A DNA stretch of 7,033 nucleotides from CAZAYB01 sp964489215 (GCA_964489215.1 CAZAYB010000168.1:1-7033), one strand, 5' to 3'; counted from the first letter of the stretch, positions 1 through 6,249 are shown. Translations and numbers: made by a program. Notes: generated by a model not told the origin, from the letters alone.

Positions 1-620
1 TGCGGGGTGCCAGTGATATGGTTCATCCTGATATGAGTGAGCGTAATCTCAGCAGGTGGCACGGTAAGAGGAGTGTTAAGGATGAGGCTTTTGATCCTGC
101 CAGGAGTGCAATGCGGGGTTATATAGGCAAATCCGGTATCAAGGATTGTCCTGGTCGGGTTGATTTTGTCAGTGATGAAAGCTGGGCGACTAATTTTGAG
201 CGGGGGTGCGGGGGTTATGGTTATAACGCGGTTTATATCGGTTCGCGAGTGTGGGAGGCAGGCAGCGGTCATGATGGCTGGAGCCGAAGCAGCAGGGACG
301 GCGAGGTTAGTAATTCTGCAGAGACTCTTATGTTTGCTGATACTGCTATGGCGATGAGCAGCGGGGAGGTTATAGAGTATTCTTTTGCTGAGCCGGTCTA
401 TTTTGTTTCCGGGGGCAAGGTTATGCGTGAGTGGGGTTATGCATCTGCGAGCATTCATTTTCGACATGGCGACAGGGCGAATGTGGGCTGGGTTGACGGT
501 CATACAAGTATTATGGAGATATTTTCGATTCGTGATAAGAATGCTTATGGTGTGAAATCTTCGTTGCTGAATCTTGGTTGGTTTGAGCCTTTGGATAATT
601 CGCTTTTTGATCTGGAGTGA
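1..620 (+). CDS. Prepilin-type H-X9-DG domain protein, C-terminal part (5' end outside window)
   Basis: The reading frame is open from the left edge (first full codon at position 3), so the Met codon at 18 is probably internal and the gene is partial; about 205 residues are visible. The C-terminal half carries the H-X9-DG signature: His150, then nine residues, then Asp160-Gly161 (numbered from the Met at 18), within FRHGDRANVGWVDGH. Earlier come a YGYN segment (residues 67-70) and AETLMFADT (101-109), both typical of the DUF1559/H-X9-DG pseudopilin-like family of Planctomycetota and Lentisphaerota. Family members usually begin with a type IV prepilin-like methylation motif and one transmembrane helix, which would lie outside this window. 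They are thought to be exported surface or pseudopilin-like proteins; individual roles are mostly unknown. Two Cys (44, 64) flank the central loop. The family call is secure; the function is not. Confidence 0.85.
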   Translation, partial: RGASDMVHPDMSERNLSRWHGKRSVKDEAFDPARSAMRGYIGKSGIKDCPGRVDFVSDESWATNFERGCGGYGYNAVYIGSRVWEAGSGHDGWSRSSRDGEVSNSAETLMFADTAMAMSSGEVIEYSFAEPVYFVSGGKVMREWGYASASIHFRHGDRANVGWVDGHTSIMEIFSIRDKNAYGVKSSLLNLGWFEPLDNSLFDLE

Positions 621-642
621 TGGTTTCAGAGGGATTTTGGGG

Positions 643-670
643 TTGAATTTATGGGTGCGGGGGTTATAAT
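643..670 (+). promoter_or_regulatory. Sigma70-like promoter for comF
   Basis: A -35 like TTGAAT (643-648) and a perfect -10 TATAAT (665-670) are separated by 16 bases. The -10 ends only 6 bases before the comF ATG at 677, so transcription would start at or next to the start codon. The upstream gene stops at 620, so this falls in the short intergenic gap. Seen by eye; not tested against background frequency. Confidence 0.5.
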
Positions 671-676
671 TTTTTT

Positions 677-1450
677 ATGGTTAATGTTTCTCAGAGGTAT
701 CTTAGAGGGTTAAGAGGGGGGTTGGGGGCTTTTCGTGCCGGTTTGGGGGGTCTTTTATGGCCTGGCAGGTGCTGGTACTGCAATTGTTATGTTGGGTCTG
801 ATGATGGTGTTTTGTGTCAGGGCTGCTGGTCAGAGCTAATGAGCTGCTGCGGTGAAGATTACTGCAGGGGATGCGGTCACATTGTTTCTGTTTATTCTGT
901 GGTGAACGGGAGGTGTCCTTGTTGTGATGACGGCTGGTATTTTGACGGAATAGTTTCGGCAGGCGGTTACAGGTCAGTTCTTCGTGAGCTTATTTTGGGT
1001 CTGAAGTATAAGGATACTTATAAAGTCTGTGATATTCTTGGTGGTCTGATGGCAGCGAGTCTTGAGAGCAGTTTTTTTTGTGAGCGTATCGATTTTTTTG
1101 CAGCTGTGCCTCTTTACTGGAAGAGGCGTATGTTCAGGGGTTATAATCAGGCCGGTCTGCTTGCTGACAGGCTTTCAGGTTATTTTGGTGATATTTCTGT
1201 CAGCGGTGATCTTGTGAGGGTAAAGGATACTAAGCAGCAGTATGGCTTGAGTGCGGCGGGGCGAAGGCGTAATGTAAGGGGGGCTTTTGCGGTTCGCAGG
1301 GGTCATGTATTTTCGGGCTCTCGAGTTTGTATTGTTGATGATATAACGGCGTCTCGTTCGACCCTTAACGAGTGTGCCATGACGTTGAAGTCTGCAGGTG
1401 CGGTTGAGGTATATTGCTGTGTGGTTGCAACGGCAGGTGAGAATATGTAG
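677..1450 (+). CDS. comF: ComF family protein (double zinc ribbon plus phosphoribosyltransferase domain)
   Basis: This 257-residue protein has the two-part ComF layout. The N-terminal region carries paired cysteines expected of a double zinc ribbon (C32/C35, C47/C50, C63/C66, C80/C83, with extra Cys at 37, 57, 58 and 82). From about residue 90 it follows the ComF phosphoribosyltransferase fold: LILGLKYKD (105-113), VPLYWKRRMFRGYNQ (144-158), KQQYGLSAAGRRRNVRGAF (186-204) and the PRPP-loop region VDDITASRSTL (220-230). ComF proteins support natural DNA uptake in Bacillus and Haemophilus, acting on the cytoplasmic side during single-strand import, but are also widespread in species with no known competence. 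The usual loop pattern DDxxTTGxT is altered here: Ala-Ser-Arg replaces Thr-Thr-Gly. There is no clear Shine-Dalgarno; a TATAAT box lies 6 bases before the ATG. It stands alone, convergent with a small minus-strand gene. The family call is confident; a role in competence is only inferred. Confidence 0.92.
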   Translation: MVNVSQRYLRGLRGGLGAFRAGLGGLLWPGRCWYCNCYVGSDDGVLCQGCWSELMSCCGEDYCRGCGHIVSVYSVVNGRCPCCDDGWYFDGIVSAGGYRSVLRELILGLKYKDTYKVCDILGGLMAASLESSFFCERIDFFAAVPLYWKRRMFRGYNQAGLLADRLSGYFGDISVSGDLVRVKDTKQQYGLSAAGRRRNVRGAFAVRRGHVFSGSRVCIVDDITASRSTLNECAMTLKSAGAVEVYCCVVATAGENM

Positions 1451-1487
1451 AAATTTTTTGAGCGGTCATTTTGGCCGGTCGAGTTGA

Positions 1488-1694
1488 TTAATCGGGGTTA
1501 TTTTCGTTATCGCAGCTGATTTTCACTTTTTTTTTATTGTCTTGCATGTACCTGATATCTATACTTTTGTTTTTAAGATAATCACTTATATATCTTAATT
1601 TCTGGTTTTTTCTTCTTAGCTTTTCGCTTGCTATTGCAAGTTTTTTTAACTGTTCGATTGCGGCCTCATAGTCTAGCCGCTGATTTTTTTTCAT
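1488..1694 (-). CDS. Small lysine-rich coiled-coil protein, unknown function
   Basis: This 68-residue frame fills the gap between comF and murJ, so it is not a shadow of a larger gene. The start codon (complement of 1692-1694) is preceded on the minus strand by GGGGGA with a 9-base spacer, a plausible ribosome binding site. Residues 8-43 are a continuous predicted helix with hydrophobic residues spaced in heptad fashion and many Lys, Arg, Glu and Gln, suggesting a short coiled coil. The tail is polar and charged (Asn/Asp/Lys) with one Cys. There is no signal peptide or membrane segment, so it is probably cytoplasmic. It converges on comF (37 bases between stops) and diverges from murJ. I do not recognise a family. 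Short basic helices can suggest nucleic-acid or protein binding, but that is speculation, and the high Lys/Asn content partly reflects the A/C-rich coding strand. Confidence 0.5.
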   Translation of the reverse strand: MKKNQRLDYEAAIEQLKKLAIASEKLRRKNQKLRYISDYLKNKSIDIRYMQDNKKKVKISCDNENNPD

Positions 1695-1835
1695 GTTTTA
1701 CAGTCCCCCAAAACAAATGTTTATTCATTTGTATATCGGTCTGGAAATCATAAAGCTTAATTGGATTTATCTTGAATTTTAGAGTTTGCTTCAAAATGAT
1801 TGCAAAGCGGAGGCGGTGGTGATATAAGTATTGCA
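1695..1835. other. Divergent intergenic region upstream of murJ
   Basis: These 141 bases separate the small minus-strand gene from murJ and should hold promoters for both. No strong promoter is visible. For murJ the best candidate is TTGAAT (1772-1777), a 17-base gap and AATGAT (1795-1800), matching four of six -10 bases. The region also holds the 1713-1732 inverted repeat and an eight-codon open frame beginning at ATG 1796 and ending at TGA 1820-1822, 13 bases before the murJ start. Confidence 0.4.
1713..1732. repeat. Inverted repeat in the divergent intergenic region
   Basis: ACAAATG (1713-1719) and CATTTGT (1726-1732) are perfect 7-base inverted arms around a 6-base spacer. The site lies 19 bases upstream of the small minus-strand gene and about 100 bases upstream of murJ. 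It could be an operator for either gene or a weak hairpin in the leader of the minus-strand gene. Low GC makes chance occurrence possible. Confidence 0.35.
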
Positions 1836-3425
1836 ATGGTCAAGGGATTTCGACAAATCGCAGTTTTAACGATATTAAGCAGGGTTCTGGGGATGCTGCG
1901 TGATATGAGTTTTGCGTTTTTTCTTGGTGCAGAGGGTTTAATGGATGCGTGGGTAATAGCATTTAAGATACCTAATCTTGCGAGGCGGATTTTTGGAGAG
2001 GGGGCTGCATCATCTTCATTTATTCCGGTTTACAGCGATCTTTTGCAGAATGATCGAGCAAGTGCCAGTGAGCTTTGCGGTACAGTTCTTAGTTTTATAG
2101 CATTGATTTTATCTTTTACAGTGGTTTTAGGGGAGCTTGTTGTCTGGGGCTGGTATTTTTTTGTGAGCGATCTTTCAGATACGGATCTGATGCTTTCGCT
2201 TACGGGGATAATGCTTCCTTATATGGTTCTTGTGTGTATGGTTGCGATTCTTGCAGGAGTTTTGAACTGTCACGGCCATTTTGCGGCCCCAGCAGCGGCG
2301 CCTGTGGTTTTGAATATATTTATAATTGGTTCTCTGATTTTTTCTCAGTCGGTGCTTAAAACAGAAGCATCTCGCGGGGTTTATTTTACGGCGTTTTCGG
2401 TGGTTGCGGCAGGTTTTGTTCAGATAATGATGCAGTTTTGGGCATTGAAGCGTCATGGAGCGAAAGTTTTTGGGGGTGTTAATTTTGGGGGGATTCATTT
2501 CAGGCGAGTGATTTTTTTGATGGGTCCGATGGTTATAGGCCTTACTGCGACTCAGCTTAATACTCTTGCAGATGATTTTATAGCGAAGTGGCTTAGCGGT
2601 TCGGTCCAGAAGGGAGAGTATCTGGAACTTTTTGGTCATTTAGTTCGTTATCCAGTTTGGGAGGGAACTGTTTCTCAGTTGTTTTATGCTCAGCGACTTT
2701 ATCAGTTTCCTTTAGGTGTTCTTGGTATTTCTCTTGCGACGGCAATTTATCCGGTAATGAGTGCACAGGCTTCGAGCGGTGATGTCGGTTCTTTGACGGC
2801 CACGATATCCCGTGGTATTCGGGGTGCGGTATATATAGCATTTCCAGCGACGGTTGGTCTTATAGCGGTTCGGGGTGATGTAGTTTCAGTTATTTTTGAG
2901 CGTGGTCGATTCGATTCCACAGATACGTTATTGACGGCGAATATAATAATATTTTATTCATTGGGTTTGTGCGGTTATTTTTCGCAGCAGATTCTTGCCC
3001 GTGCTTTTTACAGCAGGGGGGCATCTTTTTGGCCGGCTTTTACGGCGGTATTAGCAGTATTTGTTAATGTGAGTTTGAATCTCAGCCTGATATGGGTTCT
3101 TGGGGCTGGGGGACTGGCAATTTCCACAGCGGTATCTTCTTATGTTCAGGTTATTATACTGCTTGTTGTTTTGCGGTTTGAGCTTGGTCGTGGATTGATG
3201 GACCGTTATCTTTTGACGGTTGTCAAGACGGCTTGTGCGACGGCATTTATGGCGGCTTTTTGTGTTTTAATAGTGAATTTAATGGATAAAGAGGATGTTA
3301 CCAAGCATTATCGACTGTTAAGGCTTGTGGTTACGGTATTTGGTGCAGTAGTGTCATATTTTGCGGCATCGGTGGTATTGAAGATAGAAATGCTCTCTCT
3401 GGTGACCTCACGATTTAAGAAATGA
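1836..3425 (+). CDS. murJ: Lipid II flippase MurJ (MviN family)
   Basis: MurJ is a polytopic inner-membrane protein of the MOP superfamily that flips the peptidoglycan precursor lipid II to the outer leaflet. With the ATG at 1836 the product is 529 residues, close to the usual 510-530. The N-terminus aligns with E. coli MurJ with a constant offset of two: SRVLGMLRD supplies Arg16 and Arg22 (E. coli Arg18, Arg24), MDAW supplies Asp37 (Asp39) and NLARRIF supplies Arg50 (Arg52). YAQRLYQFPLGVLG holds Arg287, equivalent to E. coli Arg270. Hydrophobic segments run throughout, about 14 in all. The frame can be extended to a TTG at 1800, but that adds a Gly-rich, non-conserved stretch; I prefer ATG 1836 because it matches the family start, although the nearest GGAGG (1809-1813) is too far upstream to serve it. 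The loop before the Arg287 motif (about residues 255-280) is longer than in E. coli. It is a single gene with flanking gaps of about 140 bases. Confidence 0.95.
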   Translation: MVKGFRQIAVLTILSRVLGMLRDMSFAFFLGAEGLMDAWVIAFKIPNLARRIFGEGAASSSFIPVYSDLLQNDRASASELCGTVLSFIALILSFTVVLGELVVWGWYFFVSDLSDTDLMLSLTGIMLPYMVLVCMVAILAGVLNCHGHFAAPAAAPVVLNIFIIGSLIFSQSVLKTEASRGVYFTAFSVVAAGFVQIMMQFWALKRHGAKVFGGVNFGGIHFRRVIFLMGPMVIGLTATQLNTLADDFIAKWLSGSVQKGEYLELFGHLVRYPVWEGTVSQLFYAQRLYQFPLGVLGISLATAIYPVMSAQASSGDVGSLTATISRGIRGAVYIAFPATVGLIAVRGDVVSVIFERGRFDSTDTLLTANIIIFYSLGLCGYFSQQILARAFYSRGASFWPAFTAVLAVFVNVSLNLSLIWVLGAGGLAISTAVSSYVQVIILLVVLRFELGRGLMDRYLLTVVKTACATAFMAAFCVLIVNLMDKEDVTKHYRLLRLVVTVFGAVVSYFAASVVLKIEMLSLVTSRFKK

Positions 3426-3452
3426 GGTATCTGTTGTGTTTTAGTGCAGCTT

Positions 3453-3480
3453 TAAATATTTAGAGGATCTGTAAATATTT
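3453..3480. repeat. Two direct copies of TAAATATTT upstream of a promoter
   Basis: TAAATATTT occurs at 3453-3461 and again at 3472-3480, 19 bases apart from start to start. Each copy contains the 8-base palindrome AAATATTT. The second copy runs into the -35 box of the following promoter. This could be a paired operator or an A/T-rich UP-like element; both are inferred from position only. Confidence 0.4.
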
Positions 3481-3507
3481 GACGATACAGTTAGATAAAG
3501 CTATAAT
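3479..3507 (+). promoter_or_regulatory. Near-consensus sigma70 promoter for the large exported protein
   Basis: TTGACG (3479-3484, five of six consensus bases) is followed after exactly 17 bases by TATAAT (3502-3507, perfect). Transcription should begin near 3514, giving a leader of about 56 bases before the ATG at 3570. It lies in the murJ to TPR-gene gap and points to the downstream gene. It is the best promoter match in the window. Confidence 0.75.
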
Positions 3508-3569
3508 CTTTTGCGAGGCATCGGTTTTTTTCAGTCACATTTTTTTTATGTTAGATATTGGAGTATTTT

Positions 3570-5918
3570 ATGTTTTTAAGAAAGCAGTTATTTTCATTGT
3601 TGCTGTTATTATTACCATATTCCATTTGCTTTGGTATGAAGAATTACGGGAAGGATATTTATTCCCCATTCAGTGCTCAGATACTTCATCAAAGTGCTAT
3701 GACTACCATGCCGGCAGAGAGCGATGACCCTATGCGTATCAGGCCTGCTATGCTTCTTTTGCTGGGAGCATCAGAGCTTGATGATTCTGCAGATTATCTT
3801 TATGCTGACATAATCAAAACGGCTGGTGCTTACAGTATTGCAGATTACAGCGGAGCTGTTCGGGTATCGCTTCAAAATTATGTAAACAGTGAGTGTGATG
3901 TCGGCATTGCTCTTAAGGGTGTTCGATATCTGTTAGAGAATCAGGAATTTCGGGAGGGCAGAGAGCAGCTTTTGAGCAACTTTATGTCTGAGTTTTCGGA
4001 TAAGAGCCCTGCATTGGGCAGTCAGCTTGGTACTGAGCTTGGTGTTTTGTTTTCGGAGAAGGCGGCATTTGAGCAGTCTCAGGAGATGCTTTGGTATTCA
4101 TATCAAATTTATCCTTATAACGAATTTGCCTTTTCTCAGTTGTCAGATATTGTGCGTCGAAACGGTCAGGGTCTTGATGTTTGGCTGTGGTGTTCTCATT
4201 TGCGTCGTATGGTCATGGCCGATCCATATAGTCTTGATTCAGTAGTTAAATTTTCATCTTATTGTGAGAGTCTTGAGCTTTACGGTCTTGCAGAGAGCGG
4301 GTGGTCTTATTGTGCAAAGTTGTATTCCTATCTTAACGGCGATGATGGAGTTCGTTCCTGGATTTACAGGCCCTGGTCGGTAAGTGCTTATTATTCAGGC
4401 AATTACAGCGTTATTCTTGATATTGTCCGTTCGGTTAGGGATTTGGGCCGGTTTGATATTTTTATCGAGGCGATGGGTATTAAGGCGGCGAGGGGTCTTG
4501 GCAATGAAGATTTTGTCAATGATACGGTTTCGAGGGTAGAAAGTGAGCGTGATAAGGTTTCCGGCGGCGTTGAGGGTTCAGTGAGTGCGGCTGATCTTGC
4601 TTGGTTCTATAATTTTGCCGAGCCAGATAGCGATCTTGCTTTGGCTTGGGCGAATAAGGCTTATTCTGCGGACAGTGAGAGTGAGGGAGTAATTGGTCTT
4701 TTGGCTTATTCTCTTGCGAAGGATAATACTTTTGAGCTTGCAGATGAGATGGTTGAGGGCATTTATGAGCAAAATCAGATTGCAGCGGTTACGAAGGGTC
4801 TTATTTTGCTTGAAGAGGGAGAAGAGTCCGAGGCGATTGAGGTTTTGAAGGGAGCAGTTGGTATGGATCCAGCATCTTTTGCCGGTGAGCGTGCCAGGGA
4901 GCTTTTGGAGTCTAACGGGAGCGGTTATGTCAGCGGAATCGATGTTGATGGTATTAGGTCACGTCTTGAGGAGGAATTTGGAGAAGAGCTTTCGCTTGTT
5001 TTCAGGCCTATAAATCGAGTTTTTTCGGGTAAGCTAAATGCTGGGGGTAATGAATTTTCTTACGGGTCAGATTTTAGTTTGAATCTGATAGTTGATAATA
5101 AGTCGGGGGGTCCTTTGATAATAGCAGATAATGGTTTTTTTAAGGGATTTGTTCGTGTTGATGCTGAGATCAGCGGTGATATTGAGCTTAAAATTGAAGG
5201 TTTGATTGATAAGCGTATTTGGCCTTGCAGGGTTATCGGGCCCGGTGAGCACGGCAGTATCGGTCTTGATCCGATGAGGGGGTATCTTGGTCGGGTTTTG
5301 AAGTCTTATGCACAGGCTTCAGTAGATATTGAATTTAAGGCATATCTTGATCCTGTTAAAGGTTCAGATGGCAATGTGGTGAGCTCTTTGCCGGAATTTG
5401 AGGCATTGACTTATAATGTTCGCAGGCGCGGGCTCAGGATGACCCGTGAGCTTTTGATGCAGCGTCTGGAGTCACTTTCGCGGGGCAGTATTGGTCAGAA
5501 AGTGACAGCGATCGAGCTTTTCAGCGGTCTTTTGATCGAGAAGAAGCTTATGGGGGGTAATGTATTGTACAGGCATGTTTCGGTTCCGCGGAAGCTTTTG
5601 CTTGATGCGATTCGTAAGGGTATAGGTGATCAAGAGTGGACTATTCGTCTTTATTCGTTGTCTCAGATATTATTTTTGCCCGAACCATTTGATTATGAGC
5701 TGGTAGATTCAGTCTCTGAGGCTTTGAATGACAGTCATTGGCCGGTTCGTTTGATGGGTCTTTATGTGCTTGGGAGGGGCGGAGATGAGGAATTTAAGCA
5801 GGTTCTTGACTGGAGCGCCCAGTATGACAGGCATCCTTTGGTTCAGCGTATGGCGGTGGCTTTGGGTGGTAAGGAGCCAGTTAAGTCTGACGTAGAGGGC
5901 ATTGAGGCTGAAAAATAA
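3570..5918 (+). CDS. Large exported TPR-like / HEAT-like repeat protein, unknown function
   Basis: The preferred start is ATG 3570, because GGAG at 3560-3563 sits 6 bases upstream; a TTG at 3558 would add four residues. The product is 782 residues. Residues 1-22 form a signal peptide: basic MFLRKQ, then a Leu-rich core, with cleavage probably soon after the Phe-Gly at 21-22. There is no proper lipobox, since Ile precedes the Cys at 20. Residues about 85-450 are helical and TPR-like, clearest at about 352-440 (DLALAWANKAYSADS and GLILLEEGEESEAIEVLKGA). Residues about 475-620 are beta-rich with alternating hydrophobics (FSLNLIVDNKSGGPLII), an Ig-like or similar sandwich. Residues about 635-765 return to helices resembling HEAT repeats (DQEWTIRLYSLSQIL, DSHWPVRLMGLYVLGRG). 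No catalytic motif is visible, so a periplasmic or outer-surface scaffold is likely. It follows murJ but has its own strong promoter, so a link to the cell wall is only suggestive. Confidence 0.85.
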   Translation: MFLRKQLFSLLLLLLPYSICFGMKNYGKDIYSPFSAQILHQSAMTTMPAESDDPMRIRPAMLLLLGASELDDSADYLYADIIKTAGAYSIADYSGAVRVSLQNYVNSECDVGIALKGVRYLLENQEFREGREQLLSNFMSEFSDKSPALGSQLGTELGVLFSEKAAFEQSQEMLWYSYQIYPYNEFAFSQLSDIVRRNGQGLDVWLWCSHLRRMVMADPYSLDSVVKFSSYCESLELYGLAESGWSYCAKLYSYLNGDDGVRSWIYRPWSVSAYYSGNYSVILDIVRSVRDLGRFDIFIEAMGIKAARGLGNEDFVNDTVSRVESERDKVSGGVEGSVSAADLAWFYNFAEPDSDLALAWANKAYSADSESEGVIGLLAYSLAKDNTFELADEMVEGIYEQNQIAAVTKGLILLEEGEESEAIEVLKGAVGMDPASFAGERARELLESNGSGYVSGIDVDGIRSRLEEEFGEELSLVFRPINRVFSGKLNAGGNEFSYGSDFSLNLIVDNKSGGPLIIADNGFFKGFVRVDAEISGDIELKIEGLIDKRIWPCRVIGPGEHGSIGLDPMRGYLGRVLKSYAQASVDIEFKAYLDPVKGSDGNVVSSLPEFEALTYNVRRRGLRMTRELLMQRLESLSRGSIGQKVTAIELFSGLLIEKKLMGGNVLYRHVSVPRKLLLDAIRKGIGDQEWTIRLYSLSQILFLPEPFDYELVDSVSEALNDSHWPVRLMGLYVLGRGGDEEFKQVLDWSAQYDRHPLVQRMAVALGGKEPVKSDVEGIEAEK

Positions 5919-5930
5919 TGGTGTTATAAG

Positions 5931-5950
5931 GGTTTTGCGGGGTTTTGCGG
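5931..5950. repeat. Exact 10-base tandem duplication
   Basis: GGTTTTGCGG is present twice head to tail (5931-5940, 5941-5950), starting 13 bases after the stop of the large exported protein gene. The unit has G-runs on both sides and no dyad symmetry. It is probably a slippage product in non-coding DNA. Confidence 0.6.
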
Positions 5951-5967
5951 GATTTATTTTGTATGAT

Positions 5968-5997
5968 TTGAAAAAATAATTGAATTTTTGTTGTAAT
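5968..5997 (+). promoter_or_regulatory. Extended -10 promoter for the ferredoxin-tRNA unit
   Basis: TTGAAA (5968-5973) is followed after 18 bases by TGTAAT (5992-5997), five of six -10 bases, with the extended -10 dinucleotide TG at 5989-5990. Predicted transcription start is around 6004, giving a leader of about 55 bases before the ferredoxin ATG at 6060. Confidence 0.55.
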
Positions 5998-6000
5998 TTG

Positions 6001-6026
6001 GGTAAAAAGCATGTATGTTTTTTGCC
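6001..6026 (+). other. Stem-loop at the 5' end of the ferredoxin leader
   Basis: GGTAAAAAGCAT (6001-6012) can pair with ATGTTTTTTGCC (6015-6026) along nearly its whole length, with two G-U pairs and a small central loop. There is no U-tract after it, and it lies downstream of the proposed ferredoxin promoter, so I read it as a leader structure. A weak terminator for the upstream gene remains possible. If transcription starts at 6004, the first three pairs are lost. Confidence 0.4.
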
Positions 6027-6059
6027 TTAAATTGTTATTTGTATTGAAAGGAGTTTTAT

Positions 6060-6233
6060 ATGCCAGCTAAGATTGATGCTGAAACGTGTACGGGCTGCGG
6101 AGCATGTGTTGATTCATGTCCCAGTGAAGCAATTGAGATGCAGGATGGTAAGGCTGTTGTTATCGAAGATAAGTGTGTAGACTGCGGCGTATGTGTTGAT
6201 GAGTGTCCGGTTGAAGCTATATCAATGGAATAG
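6060..6233 (+). CDS. 2[4Fe-4S] ferredoxin, bacterial type
   Basis: This 57-residue protein is a complete clostridial-type ferredoxin, a soluble low-potential electron carrier of the cytoplasm. Two cluster motifs are intact: C10-x2-C13-x2-C16-x3-C20-Pro and C39-x2-C42-x2-C45-x3-C49-Pro. In this fold the first three Cys of each motif and the fourth of the other bind one cubane. The two halves are an obvious internal duplication (GxCVDxCPxEAI versus GVCVDECPVEAI). The start is set by AAAGGAG at 6047-6053, six bases before the ATG, the best ribosome binding site in the window, which fits high expression. The protein is very acidic, as is usual. It is followed after only 16 bases by tRNA-Glu and then a terminator. 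Such ferredoxins serve pyruvate:ferredoxin oxidoreductase, hydrogenases and similar enzymes of anaerobes; the particular partner cannot be told from here. Confidence 0.96.
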   Translation: MPAKIDAETCTGCGACVDSCPSEAIEMQDGKAVVIEDKCVDCGVCVDECPVEAISME

Positions 6234-6249
6234 TTTTACATTGTAAATT

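Noticed and set aside
160..357. 65-residue plus-strand frame within the H-X9-DG gene
   Set aside because: It is a shifted frame of a recognised gene; the H-X9-DG signature belongs to the other frame.
1072..1097. T8 and T7 runs within comF as phase-variation tracts
   Set aside because: The runs encode Phe residues in an intact frame, similar T-runs are common across this T-rich strand, and ComF is not a typical phase-variable surface protein.
1462..1476. Hairpin CGGTC-ATTTT-GGCCG between comF and the small minus-strand gene, as a terminator
   Set aside because: The stem has only five pairs and no T-tract follows on either strand.
1800..1835. TTG at 1800 as the murJ start
   Set aside because: It adds 12 Gly-rich residues not expected in the family, whereas ATG 1836 aligns with the E. 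coli N-terminus.
2175..2639. 154-residue minus-strand frame inside murJ
   Set aside because: It lies antisense to a well-conserved flippase. Its Lys/Asn/His-rich composition is what the skewed strand gives by chance. The same applies to the minus-strand frames at 2593-2841, 4578-4772 and 5067-5252.
3479..3727. 82-residue plus-strand frame overlapping the start of the large exported protein
   Set aside because: It overlaps the promoter and the better-supported signal peptide in another frame, and has no ribosome binding site or recognisable domain.
4027..4245. 72-residue plus-strand frame within the large exported protein gene
   Set aside because: It is an out-of-frame shadow with no start signal of its own.
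6211..6241. Separate promoter for tRNA-Glu inside the ferredoxin gene
   Set aside because: TTGAAG at 6211 resembles a -35, but the best downstream -10 (TTACAT or TTTACA) matches poorly, so shared transcription is the simpler reading.
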